NCBI GenBank assembly: GCA_003230535.1
Contig: QIEW01000253.1
Location: 1-11,310, forward strand
Reading direction: 5' to 3'
DNA from: a bacterium
GTDB lineage: Bacteria > SZUA-182 > SZUA-191
DNA length: 11,310 bases
Of this stretch, positions 5,236 to 11,310 are shown in pieces. The notes below the pieces were generated by a model, which saw nothing but the letters and a program-made list of their open reading frames with translations, was not told where the DNA came from and searched no databases. Within the stretch, counting starts at the first letter, position 1; each line of letters begins with the position of its first letter. The position numbers were made by a program, and so were the translations under genes.

Positions 5236-6669
5236 TTAGAAATATTGAACCGGCGAGTTCTTTTGCATCCGCCACCATCTTGCCCTGTAAAGCCATCTTT
5301 CGGCGCCTTTAAGTTCCTTAACCCTGCGGCTTCTTACTCCTAAAACAGCAACCGTCTTTTCTGTGCCGCCGTCAGGGGTAATGCTGATAAACCCGGTCAC
5401 TCCGGGGAAATTTTTGAGGCGGCGGAGAGCCGTTCTTACTCCCTCCCTAGTGGGTCCGCCGGTAGTAATAGCCCACATCAGCATCCAGGTTGCATCATAA
5501 GCCTGAGCGGCCAGCAGAGTTGGTTCCTGAGCAAATCTGTCCTTGAAACGCTCGATAAAATCTCTGGTCAGGGGGAATTCGGTTCCCCAAAATAAGCTGC
5601 TGGTAAATACCGCATTATTAATGGATGTTCCTCCTTGCTTTACCAACTCCGGGGAAGACCATCCGTTAGCTCCCAGGAGATTGGTCTGGACAGGCTGGCC
5701 TAAATACTCTAAGATGGCGGCTGATAAAATGGAGAGGGATGTTTCATTATCAGTTTGTTTTCCTTTTTTTTGCCGTAAGCTATCCGGTTGTGTTTTGGAA
5801 TTGGAGCCTTCCTCTGCCGGCTCCCGCTCGGTTTCTTCTTTCTCCTGTTCAGCGAGGAGTGTTTCCAGCACTCTATCCTCCAGGATTATCTCTTCAGGGT
5901 CCAGCTGGCAAAGATCGGTCAGATAATAAGTGATTTGAGGGGCGATTAAGGCAACCTTGTCGTAGTAATCCGGAATAAATATGGCTTCAGGTTCAAGCCG
6001 GCTTAGAGTTTCAATTTGCTGCCGAAAATCCACCGCTTTGTCATCGTAACTTTCCTGCCATACGATTCTGCCCCCCAGTTTGTCTATTTGAGCGGCAAAG
6101 TCGGCGGCGAGTTCTCGTCCATATAAGTTTCTAGGATATAAAATAGCAAACTCTCGGAAATACATCTTTTCTATAACAAACCGAGCTAAAGTCTGCACCT
6201 GATGAAGGGCGGTCACACCAACATGAAACACATATGGACCTAAATCAGGAAGCCTTTCAGAAGAAGCTGAAGGATTTACCATCGGCAGGCCAAGTTCTGA
6301 GGCTGCTTTTCCGGCTGCCAGCACTGTTCTGGATAATACCGGGCCCAATACGGCCACCACTTGACTATCGAAAGACATCTCTTGGAGATGCCGGACAGCC
6401 TGAGATGATCTTCCCCGGGAGTCTTTTATTAACAGTGTGGGGGCAGAACCGCTTCTCTCTTTTTTCTCCTGCAAGGCCAGTTTGACTCCCTGCAACACCG
6501 CTTCTCCATAAACGGCATACCTGCCGGTCAAGGGAGCAATTAATCCCCATTTTACACCAGCTTCCGGCATCGCTTCTCTCTCAAAGATTTCAGCCCCGGC
6601 CCCTGTGGAACAAAGCAACCCCAGAGAAATGATAATCACCCAGTATCCAAATAGATTGATTTTATACAT
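5236..6669 (-). CDS. Periplasmic type-1 solute-binding protein (Peripla_BP_6; LIV-binding or PBP-activator-like)
   Basis: From the ATG at 6669 the protein has 477 residues. A signal peptide (1-26, hydrophobic core YWVIIISLGLL, cut after AGA) is followed by a two-lobed periplasmic-binding fold: WGLIAPLTGRYAVYGEAVLQGVKLAL (41-66), then VVAVLGPVLS, LGLPMVNPSASSERL, FAILYPRNLYGRELA and AIFIPDYYDKVALIAPQ. The rest of the second lobe resumes at LLGANGWSSPEL (331-342) and AAQAYDATWML. Between lies a ~78-residue charged insert (about 250-328) rich in Glu, Lys, Gln and Ser. No ABC permease or ATPase is nearby, so a role like the LpoA/LppC-type penicillin-binding-protein activators is as likely as amino-acid binding. 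The open frame extends to 6945, but that part translates repeat DNA. An ATG at 6720 is the other possible start. Neither has a good ribosome site. Confidence 0.82.
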   Translation of the reverse strand: MYKINLFGYWVIIISLGLLCSTGAGAEIFEREAMPEAGVKWGLIAPLTGRYAVYGEAVLQGVKLALQEKKERSGSAPTLLIKDSRGRSSQAVRHLQEMSFDSQVVAVLGPVLSRTVLAAGKAASELGLPMVNPSASSERLPDLGPYVFHVGVTALHQVQTLARFVIEKMYFREFAILYPRNLYGRELAADFAAQIDKLGGRIVWQESYDDKAVDFRQQIETLSRLEPEAIFIPDYYDKVALIAPQITYYLTDLCQLDPEEIILEDRVLETLLAEQEKEETEREPAEEGSNSKTQPDSLRQKKGKQTDNETSLSILSAAILEYLGQPVQTNLLGANGWSSPELVKQGGTSINNAVFTSSLFWGTEFPLTRDFIERFKDRFAQEPTLLAAQAYDATWMLMWAITTGGPTREGVRTALRRLKNFPGVTGFISITPDGGTEKTVAVLGVRSRRVKELKGAERWLYRARWWRMQKNSPVQYF

Positions 6670-6778
6670 GGCATTTGAAAATGGCCGCCGAACAGTAGAA
6701 CTCCCCAATCTAAAAAACATGTCCTCTATACTGCCGATAAGGGAGTGACGACCGACGACGTAGTGTTTGGAGTAATTT

Positions 6779-6861
6779 ACCCGAATAATTCGGGACTTAT
6801 AATGCGCTCCCGTTGGTCGCTTCCATAGCGGGAGTCTTCGGTTGATTTGTATAAAAATTTT
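6779..6861 (+). repeat. Miniature inverted-repeat element, family I, truncated copy C
   Basis: It begins with the palindrome CCCGAATAATTCGGG (6780-6794) and matches copies A and B through GTTGGTCGCTTCCATAGCGG and on to AAATTTT. It then stops abruptly where the family II hairpin pair begins. The right half and right terminal repeat are missing. Confidence 0.7.
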
Positions 6862-6865
6862 ATGT

Positions 6866-6924
6866 GCTGTCGGGTCCTCAGACCCGACAGCCTGAATGAG
6901 TGGCAGGTTTCCTGAATCTGCCAC
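6866..6924. repeat. Family II hairpin pair, copy E (core only)
   Basis: Two adjacent hairpins are homologous to those at 3018-3076. The first has an 11-bp stem GCTGTCGGGTC with loop CTCA (6866-6891). The second has a 10-bp stem GTGGCAGGTT with loop TCCTG (6900-6924). Compared with copy D, paired positions have changed together. The CTTAGGGACTTAGAA terminal repeats of copy D are absent here. Confidence 0.7.
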
Positions 6925-6936
6925 CACCCGAATATA

Positions 6937-7056
6937 GAGCCTCATGCAAAAGTAATTTTAAAGAAGTTAGCCATACTATATGTCGGGGCAGTGGCCCCAA
7001 CACTACCCATATAGGGTAGGCCAGGGCCACCGCCCTGGCACTTTTGCAAGCACCTC
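6937..7056 (-). repeat. Miniature inverted-repeat element, family III, decayed copy
   Basis: A 120-bp inverted copy of the element at 10715-10834, differing at about 8 positions by my alignment. The left end GAGCCTCATGCAAAAGT and right end ACTTTTGCAAGCACCTC no longer match each other perfectly, so the ends have decayed. The three internal hairpins (GGGGC, CTACCC and CCAGGGC stems) are kept. Confidence 0.8.
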
Positions 7057-7080
7057 AGTCTTATTATATGATGCAATCAA

Positions 7081-7258
7081 CTTGTAGGGTGGTTCAAGCG
7101 AAGCGGAACCGCCAAAGGATAGGCGGAACCGGCTCGCCTTGTTCCGCCCCTGCCTTCGCAGGGATAAACTTCAGCAGGAATCCATAGGTTTTTTACCAGG
7201 CTCCGGCTGGCGCCTACGCCCAGACGAGTCGGCCTGGATTCCTGGTCAAGCCAGGAAT
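7081..7258. repeat. Cluster of dispersed intergenic palindromes
   Basis: The first part contains GGTGGTTC/GAACCGCC and GGCGGAAC/GTTCCGCC stems. It resembles a widely scattered 'TGTAGGGTGGTTC' repeat. The second part pairs CAGGAATCCA (7175-7184) with TGGATTCCTG (7235-7244), or ATTCCTGG (7238-7245) with CCAGGAAT (7251-7258), giving mutually exclusive stems. It is probably non-coding. Confidence 0.5.
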
Positions 7259-7337
7259 GACAACCTTTATAAACCCAGTTATTTACAAAATGGCTTTACT
7301 AGTGTCTGGGTCAACCGGAAATTGACGGATTCTGTTT

Positions 7338-7356
7338 CCCCCTTTGTCAAAGGGGG
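7338..7356. repeat. CCCCCTTT palindrome (dispersed repeat)
   Basis: CCCCCTTT and AAAGGGGG are separated by GTC and followed by ATTAAGGAGGATTT. This is a familiar intergenic repeat phrase in repeat-rich bacterial genomes. It lies about 40 bases past the SUMF1 gene stop, but no T-tract follows on that strand. Confidence 0.5.
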
Positions 7357-7394
7357 ATTAAGGAGGATTTAACAGAAGATTCAGGATCAGCTTA

Positions 7395-8597
7395 TTATTT
7401 GCAGCACCGGAACCCCATATTTTTAGTTCTGACGAAGGGGGTTTCTTTCTCTCGAGTTGAACAGCGGGCCTCCTTAGCGCCACCCGAATAGGAGCCTCCC
7501 CGGAGCACATAGCTAAAACCGCCCGGAGCATAAGTACTGCCCGTCCATTCCCGCAAGCTCCCTGACATATCATAGATCTTGCCGCCATGGTCGCTCACGC
7601 TCACACAGTCTCCGAACTTGCCGGATCGGGCTATTTTCCCGCTAGTATTACATTTATCCGCATTGAATTCATTCCCATACGGGTAAGTTAGACCTTTCCG
7701 ACCTTTGCAGGCTTTTTCCCACTCTATTTCGGTACATAAACGTTTTCCTTGATTGGCACACTCTTCTTTGCCTCCAAACCACTCTATTTTTTTCTTAGGA
7801 AGCGCCTTTTTCTTATTGGGAAACTCATATTGGTCAATGCAAAACTCCTTTACAACTACTTCCTTGAGGTTTTCCTCATTATTACCGCGGTTGGGGTCGC
7901 CGGAATCGCTTCCATAACTGAATTTGCCGGCGGCGATAAGTACCATGCCTTCAGGACAGGCGCCTTTTTCCCGATGGGTTAGTTTTTTAAGCGCCTCCTG
8001 CCTTTTTCTGTGAGTTTCATCTTCTTCTCTTTTCATATCTTTTAGCCTGCGGGACTTGGCCTGATCTTTTGTTTCCCCCTGCTTGGGCATCCAGGAGACT
8101 ATCTTCCGGGCTAATTCTGCCGCTAACCGGCTGGGGTCGGCATCCAGGGGGCCTTCTACGGAGGCTACAAATTCTATATCACGAGTGTTGACATCTAGAA
8201 ATCTGCCGAATACCACCACTGCTTTCTGTTTTTCATCCTTTATAATTCTACCGAAAATAACTTTATCAGTGTTTAATTTCCGGCCGGCTTTCATGGCGCA
8301 CGATTCATTTTGACATTCCATCTGTGAGATCTTTATTTTGAAGGTTACATCAACCTCGTCAAACACTTTATCCACTTCTTCCCGGCTGGGGACTTCAATG
8401 TTTAATTCCCGCAGTTTGTCGCGGAAAACCTGGGCAGCCTTCATGCTGACCTCTTCCGTAACCTCTACCGGGCTGAAATCTAAGACGGCGATCTTCTTCT
8501 TTTCCGCCCCGTGGGTTGTTCCGACACCGAAACATAAAGTTAAGAAACATAATACGATACTAGCCCTCACGAACCCCTTCTTTACTTTATTTTGCAT
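7395..8597 (-). CDS. Exported CsgG/LpoB-like + SUMF1 (formylglycine-enzyme-type) fusion
   Basis: A 400-residue protein. Signal peptide 1-31 (core IVLCFLTLCFGVG, cut after THG-A). Residues 34-165 are a CsgG/LpoB-like domain: KKKIAVLDFSPVEVT, FRDKLRELNIEVPSREEV, then CQNESCAMKAGRKLNTDKV with the family's C-x4-CA..G..L pattern. A lysine/glutamate-rich linker (about 171-211) leads to a SUMF1 domain (212-400): EGMVLIAAGKFSYGS, EFCIDQYEFPNKK, GKRLCTEIEWEKAC, YPYGNEF, VLRGGSY and a final GFRCC. True formylglycine enzymes have a cysteine five positions before the RC(S/A)xR cysteine. Here that position is alanine, so sulfatase activation is unlikely and a binding role more likely. The ATG at 8597 follows AAAGGGG at good spacing. 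It is the last gene of the operon, 22 bp after pyrF. Confidence 0.85.
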   Translation of the reverse strand: MQNKVKKGFVRASIVLCFLTLCFGVGTTHGAEKKKIAVLDFSPVEVTEEVSMKAAQVFRDKLRELNIEVPSREEVDKVFDEVDVTFKIKISQMECQNESCAMKAGRKLNTDKVIFGRIIKDEKQKAVVVFGRFLDVNTRDIEFVASVEGPLDADPSRLAAELARKIVSWMPKQGETKDQAKSRRLKDMKREEDETHRKRQEALKKLTHREKGACPEGMVLIAAGKFSYGSDSGDPNRGNNEENLKEVVVKEFCIDQYEFPNKKKALPKKKIEWFGGKEECANQGKRLCTEIEWEKACKGRKGLTYPYGNEFNADKCNTSGKIARSGKFGDCVSVSDHGGKIYDMSGSLREWTGSTYAPGGFSYVLRGGSYSGGAKEARCSTREKETPFVRTKNMGFRCCK

Positions 8598-8619
8598 AGA
8601 TGTTCCCCTTTCTTCTTAT

Positions 8620-9327
8620 CTAGCTTATCGCACTAAAAGCTTCATCCATTTCTTCAATAATTTTTATAGCGGCTTGTTTGGGATCCTGTGCCTTCCAAAT
8701 CGGTTTTCCCACTACCAAATAGTCCGCCCCGGCCTCAATGGCGCCGGTCGGGGTTACCACTCTTTTATGGTTACCGATCTCAGCTCCTTCCGGCCTGATA
8801 CCGGGAGTAACTACGATAAAATTTCCCCCCATTCTCTGCCTAATAGCTTTAGCCTCTTGGCCGGAAGCAACTACGCCGTCTATACCTGTAGCCAAAGCCG
8901 CCTGAGCCCGGTGTAATACCAACTCTTCTACTGAACAGGGGAAGCCCAAATCCTGAATATCGGCCGTGTCAAGACAGGTCAGCACGGTAACAGAGAGTAA
9001 TTTTAATGGGCTGTTACCCCTTCCGTCTGCCGCCGCCCGAATTATTCCGCTGTTTCCGTGAACAGTTAAAAAGCTGACTCCGGATTTTGCCACCCTGCCA
9101 ACGGCATCCCTTACGGTATCCTCAACATCGCAGTATTTTAGATCTAAAAAGACTCTCATCCCCCGATCTAACAACCAGTGAACAAAATCAGGCCCGGTAT
9201 TAAAGTATAACCCGATACCTATTTTAAAGAAAGAGATTAAATCCTCCAGTTGCGAAACCAACCCCCTGGCCTGCTCTGCTGAGGGGACATCCAGCGCCAG
9301 AATTAACCTTTCTTTGGAGTCTGTCAT
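8620..9327 (-). CDS. pyrF: Orotidine-5'-phosphate decarboxylase
   Basis: This enzyme makes UMP from OMP in the last step of pyrimidine synthesis, in the cytoplasm. The 235 residues are the normal length. Key features are LILALDVPS (Asp13), FKIG (Lys35), the catalytic DxKxxD as DLKYCD (Asp62, Lys64, Asp67), TVHG (88-91), TPGIRPEG (174-181) and VVGKPIW (205-211). Two positions are less common: the usual FHDI after the catalytic lysine is YCDV, and the usual GRPI phosphate-binding arginine is a lysine (Lys208). Both are conservative enough to expect activity. The ATG has a short AAGG site. It lies 17 bp after the RDD gene in a tight operon; no other pyr gene is in view. Confidence 0.95.
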   Translation of the reverse strand: MTDSKERLILALDVPSAEQARGLVSQLEDLISFFKIGIGLYFNTGPDFVHWLLDRGMRVFLDLKYCDVEDTVRDAVGRVAKSGVSFLTVHGNSGIIRAAADGRGNSPLKLLSVTVLTCLDTADIQDLGFPCSVEELVLHRAQAALATGIDGVVASGQEAKAIRQRMGGNFIVVTPGIRPEGAEIGNHKRVVTPTGAIEAGADYLVVGKPIWKAQDPKQAAIKIIEEMDEAFSAIS

Positions 9328-9344
9328 ATAAACCTTAGCGCTTT

Positions 9345-9875
9345 TTAGCGGCCTGAATTAATTTGAATTACTTTGGTATCAGCTATTTTGTCATGCAGCG
9401 CTTGGTGGTATTTAGTGAATGCCGCCATGAGATAACCGATGCCTAAAATAATGTCGGAAGCAAAATAACCCAGCCAGCGCCCGGCCGCCCGGCCAAAACC
9501 TAACGGACGCCCATCGTCACAGACTACTTTGATCCCGAAGACAATTTTACCGATTGTCTGCCCTAAATAGCCATGAAAAAAAGTAAAATATACTCCATCC
9601 ACCAGGAACCATAACCAGGAAAACAAGATTACGGTTTCATACCACATCCCCGCCGTCTGGCTCACTCCACTTAACTCCAGAACAGAGTAACCACAGAATC
9701 CAAGCATTATCATTATGATAGTTATAATTAATTTATCCAAGCCGAAAGCAGATGCTCTAGAGTAAAAAGTGGCCGGAGTGAACTCCCCCGCCACACCTTC
9801 ATCGGCCGGCAGCTCACTACTCCCCGAAAACAGTTCGGATTGTTCATAAGATACATGATCAAGACTATATGCCAT
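9345..9875 (-). CDS. RDD-family integral membrane protein
   Basis: A 176-residue protein. A polar N-terminus (1-35) is followed by hydrophobic segments near 47-66, 78-100 and 135-153. RDD-domain features are visible: YSRASAFGLDKLI (Arg40, Asp47) at the first segment, GQTIGKIVFGIKVVCDDG (105-122), GRAAGRWLGYF (128-138), and the closing HQALHDKIADTKVI (157-170). The function of most RDD proteins is unknown; some have been linked to ion transport. The ATG lies nine bases past the pcm stop codon and uses GTGAGG at the end of pcm as its ribosome site, which implies coupling with pcm. Cytoplasmic-membrane location is inferred. Confidence 0.88.
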   Translation of the reverse strand: MAYSLDHVSYEQSELFSGSSELPADEGVAGEFTPATFYSRASAFGLDKLIITIIMIMLGFCGYSVLELSGVSQTAGMWYETVILFSWLWFLVDGVYFTFFHGYLGQTIGKIVFGIKVVCDDGRPLGFGRAAGRWLGYFASDIILGIGYLMAAFTKYHQALHDKIADTKVIQINSGR

Positions 9876-9884
9876 CTGCCGGAA

Positions 9885-10643
9885 TTACCTCACTTTTTCG
9901 ATCTCACCGGTCATCGGTACAAACCGCACCGGAAGCAGGAATTCTCTTGCATAACCTGTTGGGGTTCTGCTAATCAGCAGCAAAGATTGATTTCTCCCAC
10001 CTACCGGGATAACCAGTCTCCCCCCTACAATTAGTTGTTCTAAAAGTGGTTGAGGAACAGAACCCGCCGCCGCGGTGACAATAATGGCATCAAATGGAGC
10101 ATATTCCGGCCACCCCTGATAGCCGTCCCCAGCCTTTACTTTGATATTCTTATAACCCAAATCCAATAGCTTCTTTTGGGCTGAATTGGCTAAGGCAGTG
10201 ATAATTTCAATGCTATAGACCTGCTCTACTATCTCCGCCAGCACCGCCGCCTGGTAGCCTGATCCGGTCCCTATCTCCAGAACCCGCATCTTGGAGTGGA
10301 GAGAGAGGGCTTCGGTCATATACCCCACAATATAGGGCTGAGAGATAGTCTGGTTTTCACCGATCGGAAGAGGTTGATCACTATAAGCCATCCCCCAAAG
10401 GTCCGGGTGAATAAACTTATGTCGGGGAACTTTGACCAATGCCGCCAGCACAGCCGGGGTTCGCACCCCCCGGGCTTCTATTTGTCCCCTTACCATGACC
10501 TCCCGACGTTTGGCGTATAACTCAGAGGACTGTTTGGCTGCGGAAGACTGCATGTTTCCCCCATCTGACGACCCACACGCCAGGATCGCCTGAGCCAACA
10601 TACCGCAAAGCAAAAAATGGAATAGAGGAGGGGTCCTGGACAT
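9885..10643 (-). CDS. pcm: Protein-L-isoaspartate O-methyltransferase, apparently with lipoprotein signal
   Basis: It repairs damaged Asp/Asn by methylating L-isoaspartyl residues with S-adenosylmethionine. Family marks in the 252-residue form: MVRGQIEARGV (50-60), VPRHKFI (72-78), AYSDQPLPIGENQTISQPYIV (86-106), SAM motif I VLEIGTGSGYQ (121-131), AGDGYQGW (171-178), FDAIIVTAAA (184-193), and GGRLVIPVG (207-215). The ATG at 10643 adds a lipoprotein-like leader with LFHFLLCGMLAQ, lipobox ILAC (Cys23), and a Gly/Ser-rich linker. An in-frame TAA lies just upstream. No ribosome site precedes 10643, whereas GGGGGA stands four bases before an ATG at 10553, which would give a 222-residue cytosolic protein of normal length. 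The location is therefore open. It is the first gene of the four-gene operon. Confidence 0.9.
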   Translation of the reverse strand: MSRTPPLFHFLLCGMLAQAILACGSSDGGNMQSSAAKQSSELYAKRREVMVRGQIEARGVRTPAVLAALVKVPRHKFIHPDLWGMAYSDQPLPIGENQTISQPYIVGYMTEALSLHSKMRVLEIGTGSGYQAAVLAEIVEQVYSIEIITALANSAQKKLLDLGYKNIKVKAGDGYQGWPEYAPFDAIIVTAAAGSVPQPLLEQLIVGGRLVIPVGGRNQSLLLISRTPTGYAREFLLPVRFVPMTGEIEKVR

Positions 10644-10714
10644 GGGACAAGAATGTTTGACGGAATATTACTCTGTCACCTAGTTAGAAGGTATTCTTAA
10701 TTAAATTATTGATG

Positions 10715-10834
10715 GAGCCTCTTGCAAAAGTGCCAGGGCGGTGGCCCTGGCCTACCCCATACGGGTAGTGTTGGGGCCACTGCCCCAACATATAGTATGG
10801 CTAACTTCTTTAAAATGACTTTTGCAAGAGGCTC
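10715..10834 (+). repeat. Miniature inverted-repeat element, family III, intact copy
   Basis: A 120-bp element with perfect 17-bp terminal inverted repeats (GAGCCTCTTGCAAAAGT). Inside are three hairpins in series: CCAGGGC/GCCCTGG, CTACCC/GGGTAG and GTTGGGGC/GCCCCAAC. A second copy of the same length, inverted, is at 6937-7056. No clear target duplication flanks it. It has no coding capacity, so mobility would require a transposase elsewhere. It lies upstream of pcm, probably within that operon's leader. Confidence 0.85.
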
Positions 10835-10978
10835 AAGCGTATAGGAATTTCCTGGTTTATCATCCCCTCGCCCCTTTGGGGAGAGGAAAAACAAAGAACT
10901 TTCTTTTTCAAACCTGCCGGAATTATTGATTTCTCCGGTGTGCAATAATCTAACCGGACAAAGCTGTATTAGATAGGT

Positions 10979-11008
10979 ATAGTAGTAATAATCACAAATG
11001 GTTGTCAA
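10979..11008 (-). promoter_or_regulatory. Possible promoter for the pcm operon
   Basis: On the minus strand TTGACA (11008-11003) is followed after 18 bases by TACTAT (10984-10979), a 4/6 match; TATACC is next to it at longer spacing. Transcription would run through the family III element before reaching pcm. The -35 is perfect and the -10 weak. Confidence 0.35.
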
Positions 11009-11089
11009 GTGAAAAAGATATAACGCAATTGTAATGGCGGGAGGATAGTAGCAGAAGATAGCAGCAAAGGATTAGCAGGTCTCCCCTTT

Positions 11090-11281
11090 TTATAATATTT
11101 TGCGGGCCAGGTAGATAATGAGCGCCCCCAGGAGCATAGATATCAGCCCCATTAATCGGAGCTGGTTATTCGGGAACTCATCAAGCTGTATCAGCCACCT
11201 TTTCATCTTGCCGGGAGATAAAAAGTACGGCGCCCCCTCCAAGATAAACAATAACCCCACCGCACACAGAAATAATTCCAT
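11090..11281 (-). CDS. DUF2065-type small membrane protein
   Basis: A 63-residue protein with two hydrophobic segments (about 2-21 and 41-60) joined by a polar stretch with SPGKMKRW and PNNQLRLMG. This is the layout and wording of the DUF2065 (YjeT-like) family, whose function is not known. The pattern LEGAPYFLSPGKMKRW (14-29) followed by LRLMGLISMLLGALI (42-56) is characteristic. The ATG at 11281 is fixed by an in-frame TAA 18 bases upstream; the ribosome site is weak. It is on the same strand as the pcm operon but separated by about 450 bp with its own possible promoter between, so it is probably a separate unit. Confidence 0.8.
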   Translation of the reverse strand: MELFLCAVGLLFILEGAPYFLSPGKMKRWLIQLDEFPNNQLRLMGLISMLLGALIIYLARKIL

Positions 11282-11310
11282 ATTATTGCACCGGTTAATT
11301 ACAATACTAA

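Larger units (their letters stand above)
6670..7394. repeat. 725-bp gene-free block built from several repeats
   Basis: From left to right: about 110 bases of upstream sequence for the binding-protein gene; a partial family I element (6779-6861); a family II hairpin pair (6866-6924); a family III element (6937-7056); a GGCGGAAC palindrome region (7081-7155); a gattcctgg-type hairpin (7175-7258); and a CCCCCTTT palindrome (7338-7356). Open frames in here translate repeats and are not supported as genes. Confidence 0.7.
10644..11089. other. Upstream region of the pcm operon
   Basis: This 446-bp gap holds the intact family III element (10715-10834), a mismatched CCTC-CCCC/GGGG-GAGG hairpin (10866-10886), and a possible minus-strand promoter (10979-11008). 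A 100-residue open frame on the minus strand runs through the repeat and is tyrosine/proline-rich without family features, so I do not call it a gene. Confidence 0.5.

Noticed and set aside
6670-6945. N-terminal extension of the solute-binding protein reading frame to 6945
   Set aside because: It translates repeat elements (family I copy C and family II hairpins) and precedes a clear signal peptide starting at 6669; there is no ribosome site at the upstream start.
7081-7258. CRISPR array or tandem repeat array
   Set aside because: The palindromes differ from each other and there are no regularly spaced identical repeats.
7139-7372. Open frame of 77 codons on the plus strand
   Set aside because: It is made of dispersed repeats (the gattcctgg hairpin and the CCCCCTTT palindrome) that happen to be open, a common false gene call.
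8338-8916. 192-codon plus-strand open frame
   Set aside because: It lies antisense across the SUMF1 fusion and pyrF, both clearly real; its sequence shows no domain.
10706-11008. Open frame of 100 codons on the minus strand
   Set aside because: It runs through the family III element and a CTCTCCCC-type hairpin; the composition is odd, with a YYYY run and a Pro/Gly-rich end, and no family features.

Overview
The window (about 47% GC by eye) looks like chromosome from an uncultivated Gram-negative-type bacterium. It encodes exported and lipoprotein-like proteins, a housekeeping pyrF, and an unusually heavy load of short palindromic intergenic repeats. This repeat style, such as the 'CTCTCCCC' palindromes, the 'CCCCCTTT' palindrome and the 'gattcctgg/ccaggaat' hairpin, is one I associate with Omnitrophota, Nitrospirota, Desantisbacteria or deltaproteobacterial-type genomes. 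I cannot fix the phylum. I saw no tRNA, rRNA, CRISPR array, phage gene or transposase gene.

Left part (1-2961, + strand): a near-consensus promoter (118-145) and a ~320-nt leader containing a miniature inverted-repeat element precede a signalling operon. The operon holds a soluble GAF-domain histidine kinase, a receiver-only response regulator and a VanZ-like membrane protein. Converging on it (2971-4286, - strand) is an M28-type membrane metallopeptidase gene. It is broken by a 7-bp tandem duplication that removes the last zinc ligand from the frame. Its original stop codon lies inside the terminal repeat of another miniature element (2971-3137). Next (- strand) comes a small RRM RNA-binding protein with a long leader.

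Middle (5055-7394): a second, inverted copy of the leader element; a periplasmic type-1 solute-binding protein (Peripla_BP_6; LIV-binding or PBP-activator-like) with an unusual ~78-residue charged insert; then 725 bp without a gene, made almost wholly of repeats laid end to end.

Right part (7395-10643, - strand): a tight four-gene operon in the order pcm (isoaspartyl methyltransferase, apparently with a lipoprotein signal), RDD membrane protein, pyrF (OMP decarboxylase), and an exported CsgG/LpoB-like + SUMF1 fusion. A 120-bp miniature element with 17-bp terminal repeats lies upstream of the operon, with a decayed inverted copy beyond its other end. A small DUF2065-type membrane protein ends the window.

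The most notable non-coding content is three distinct families of small non-autonomous inverted-repeat elements, two of them in inverted pairs bracketing gene blocks. Compensatory base changes between two copies of one hairpin pair, and three recent-looking short tandem duplications, also stand out. No single new gene system is demonstrable from sequence alone.
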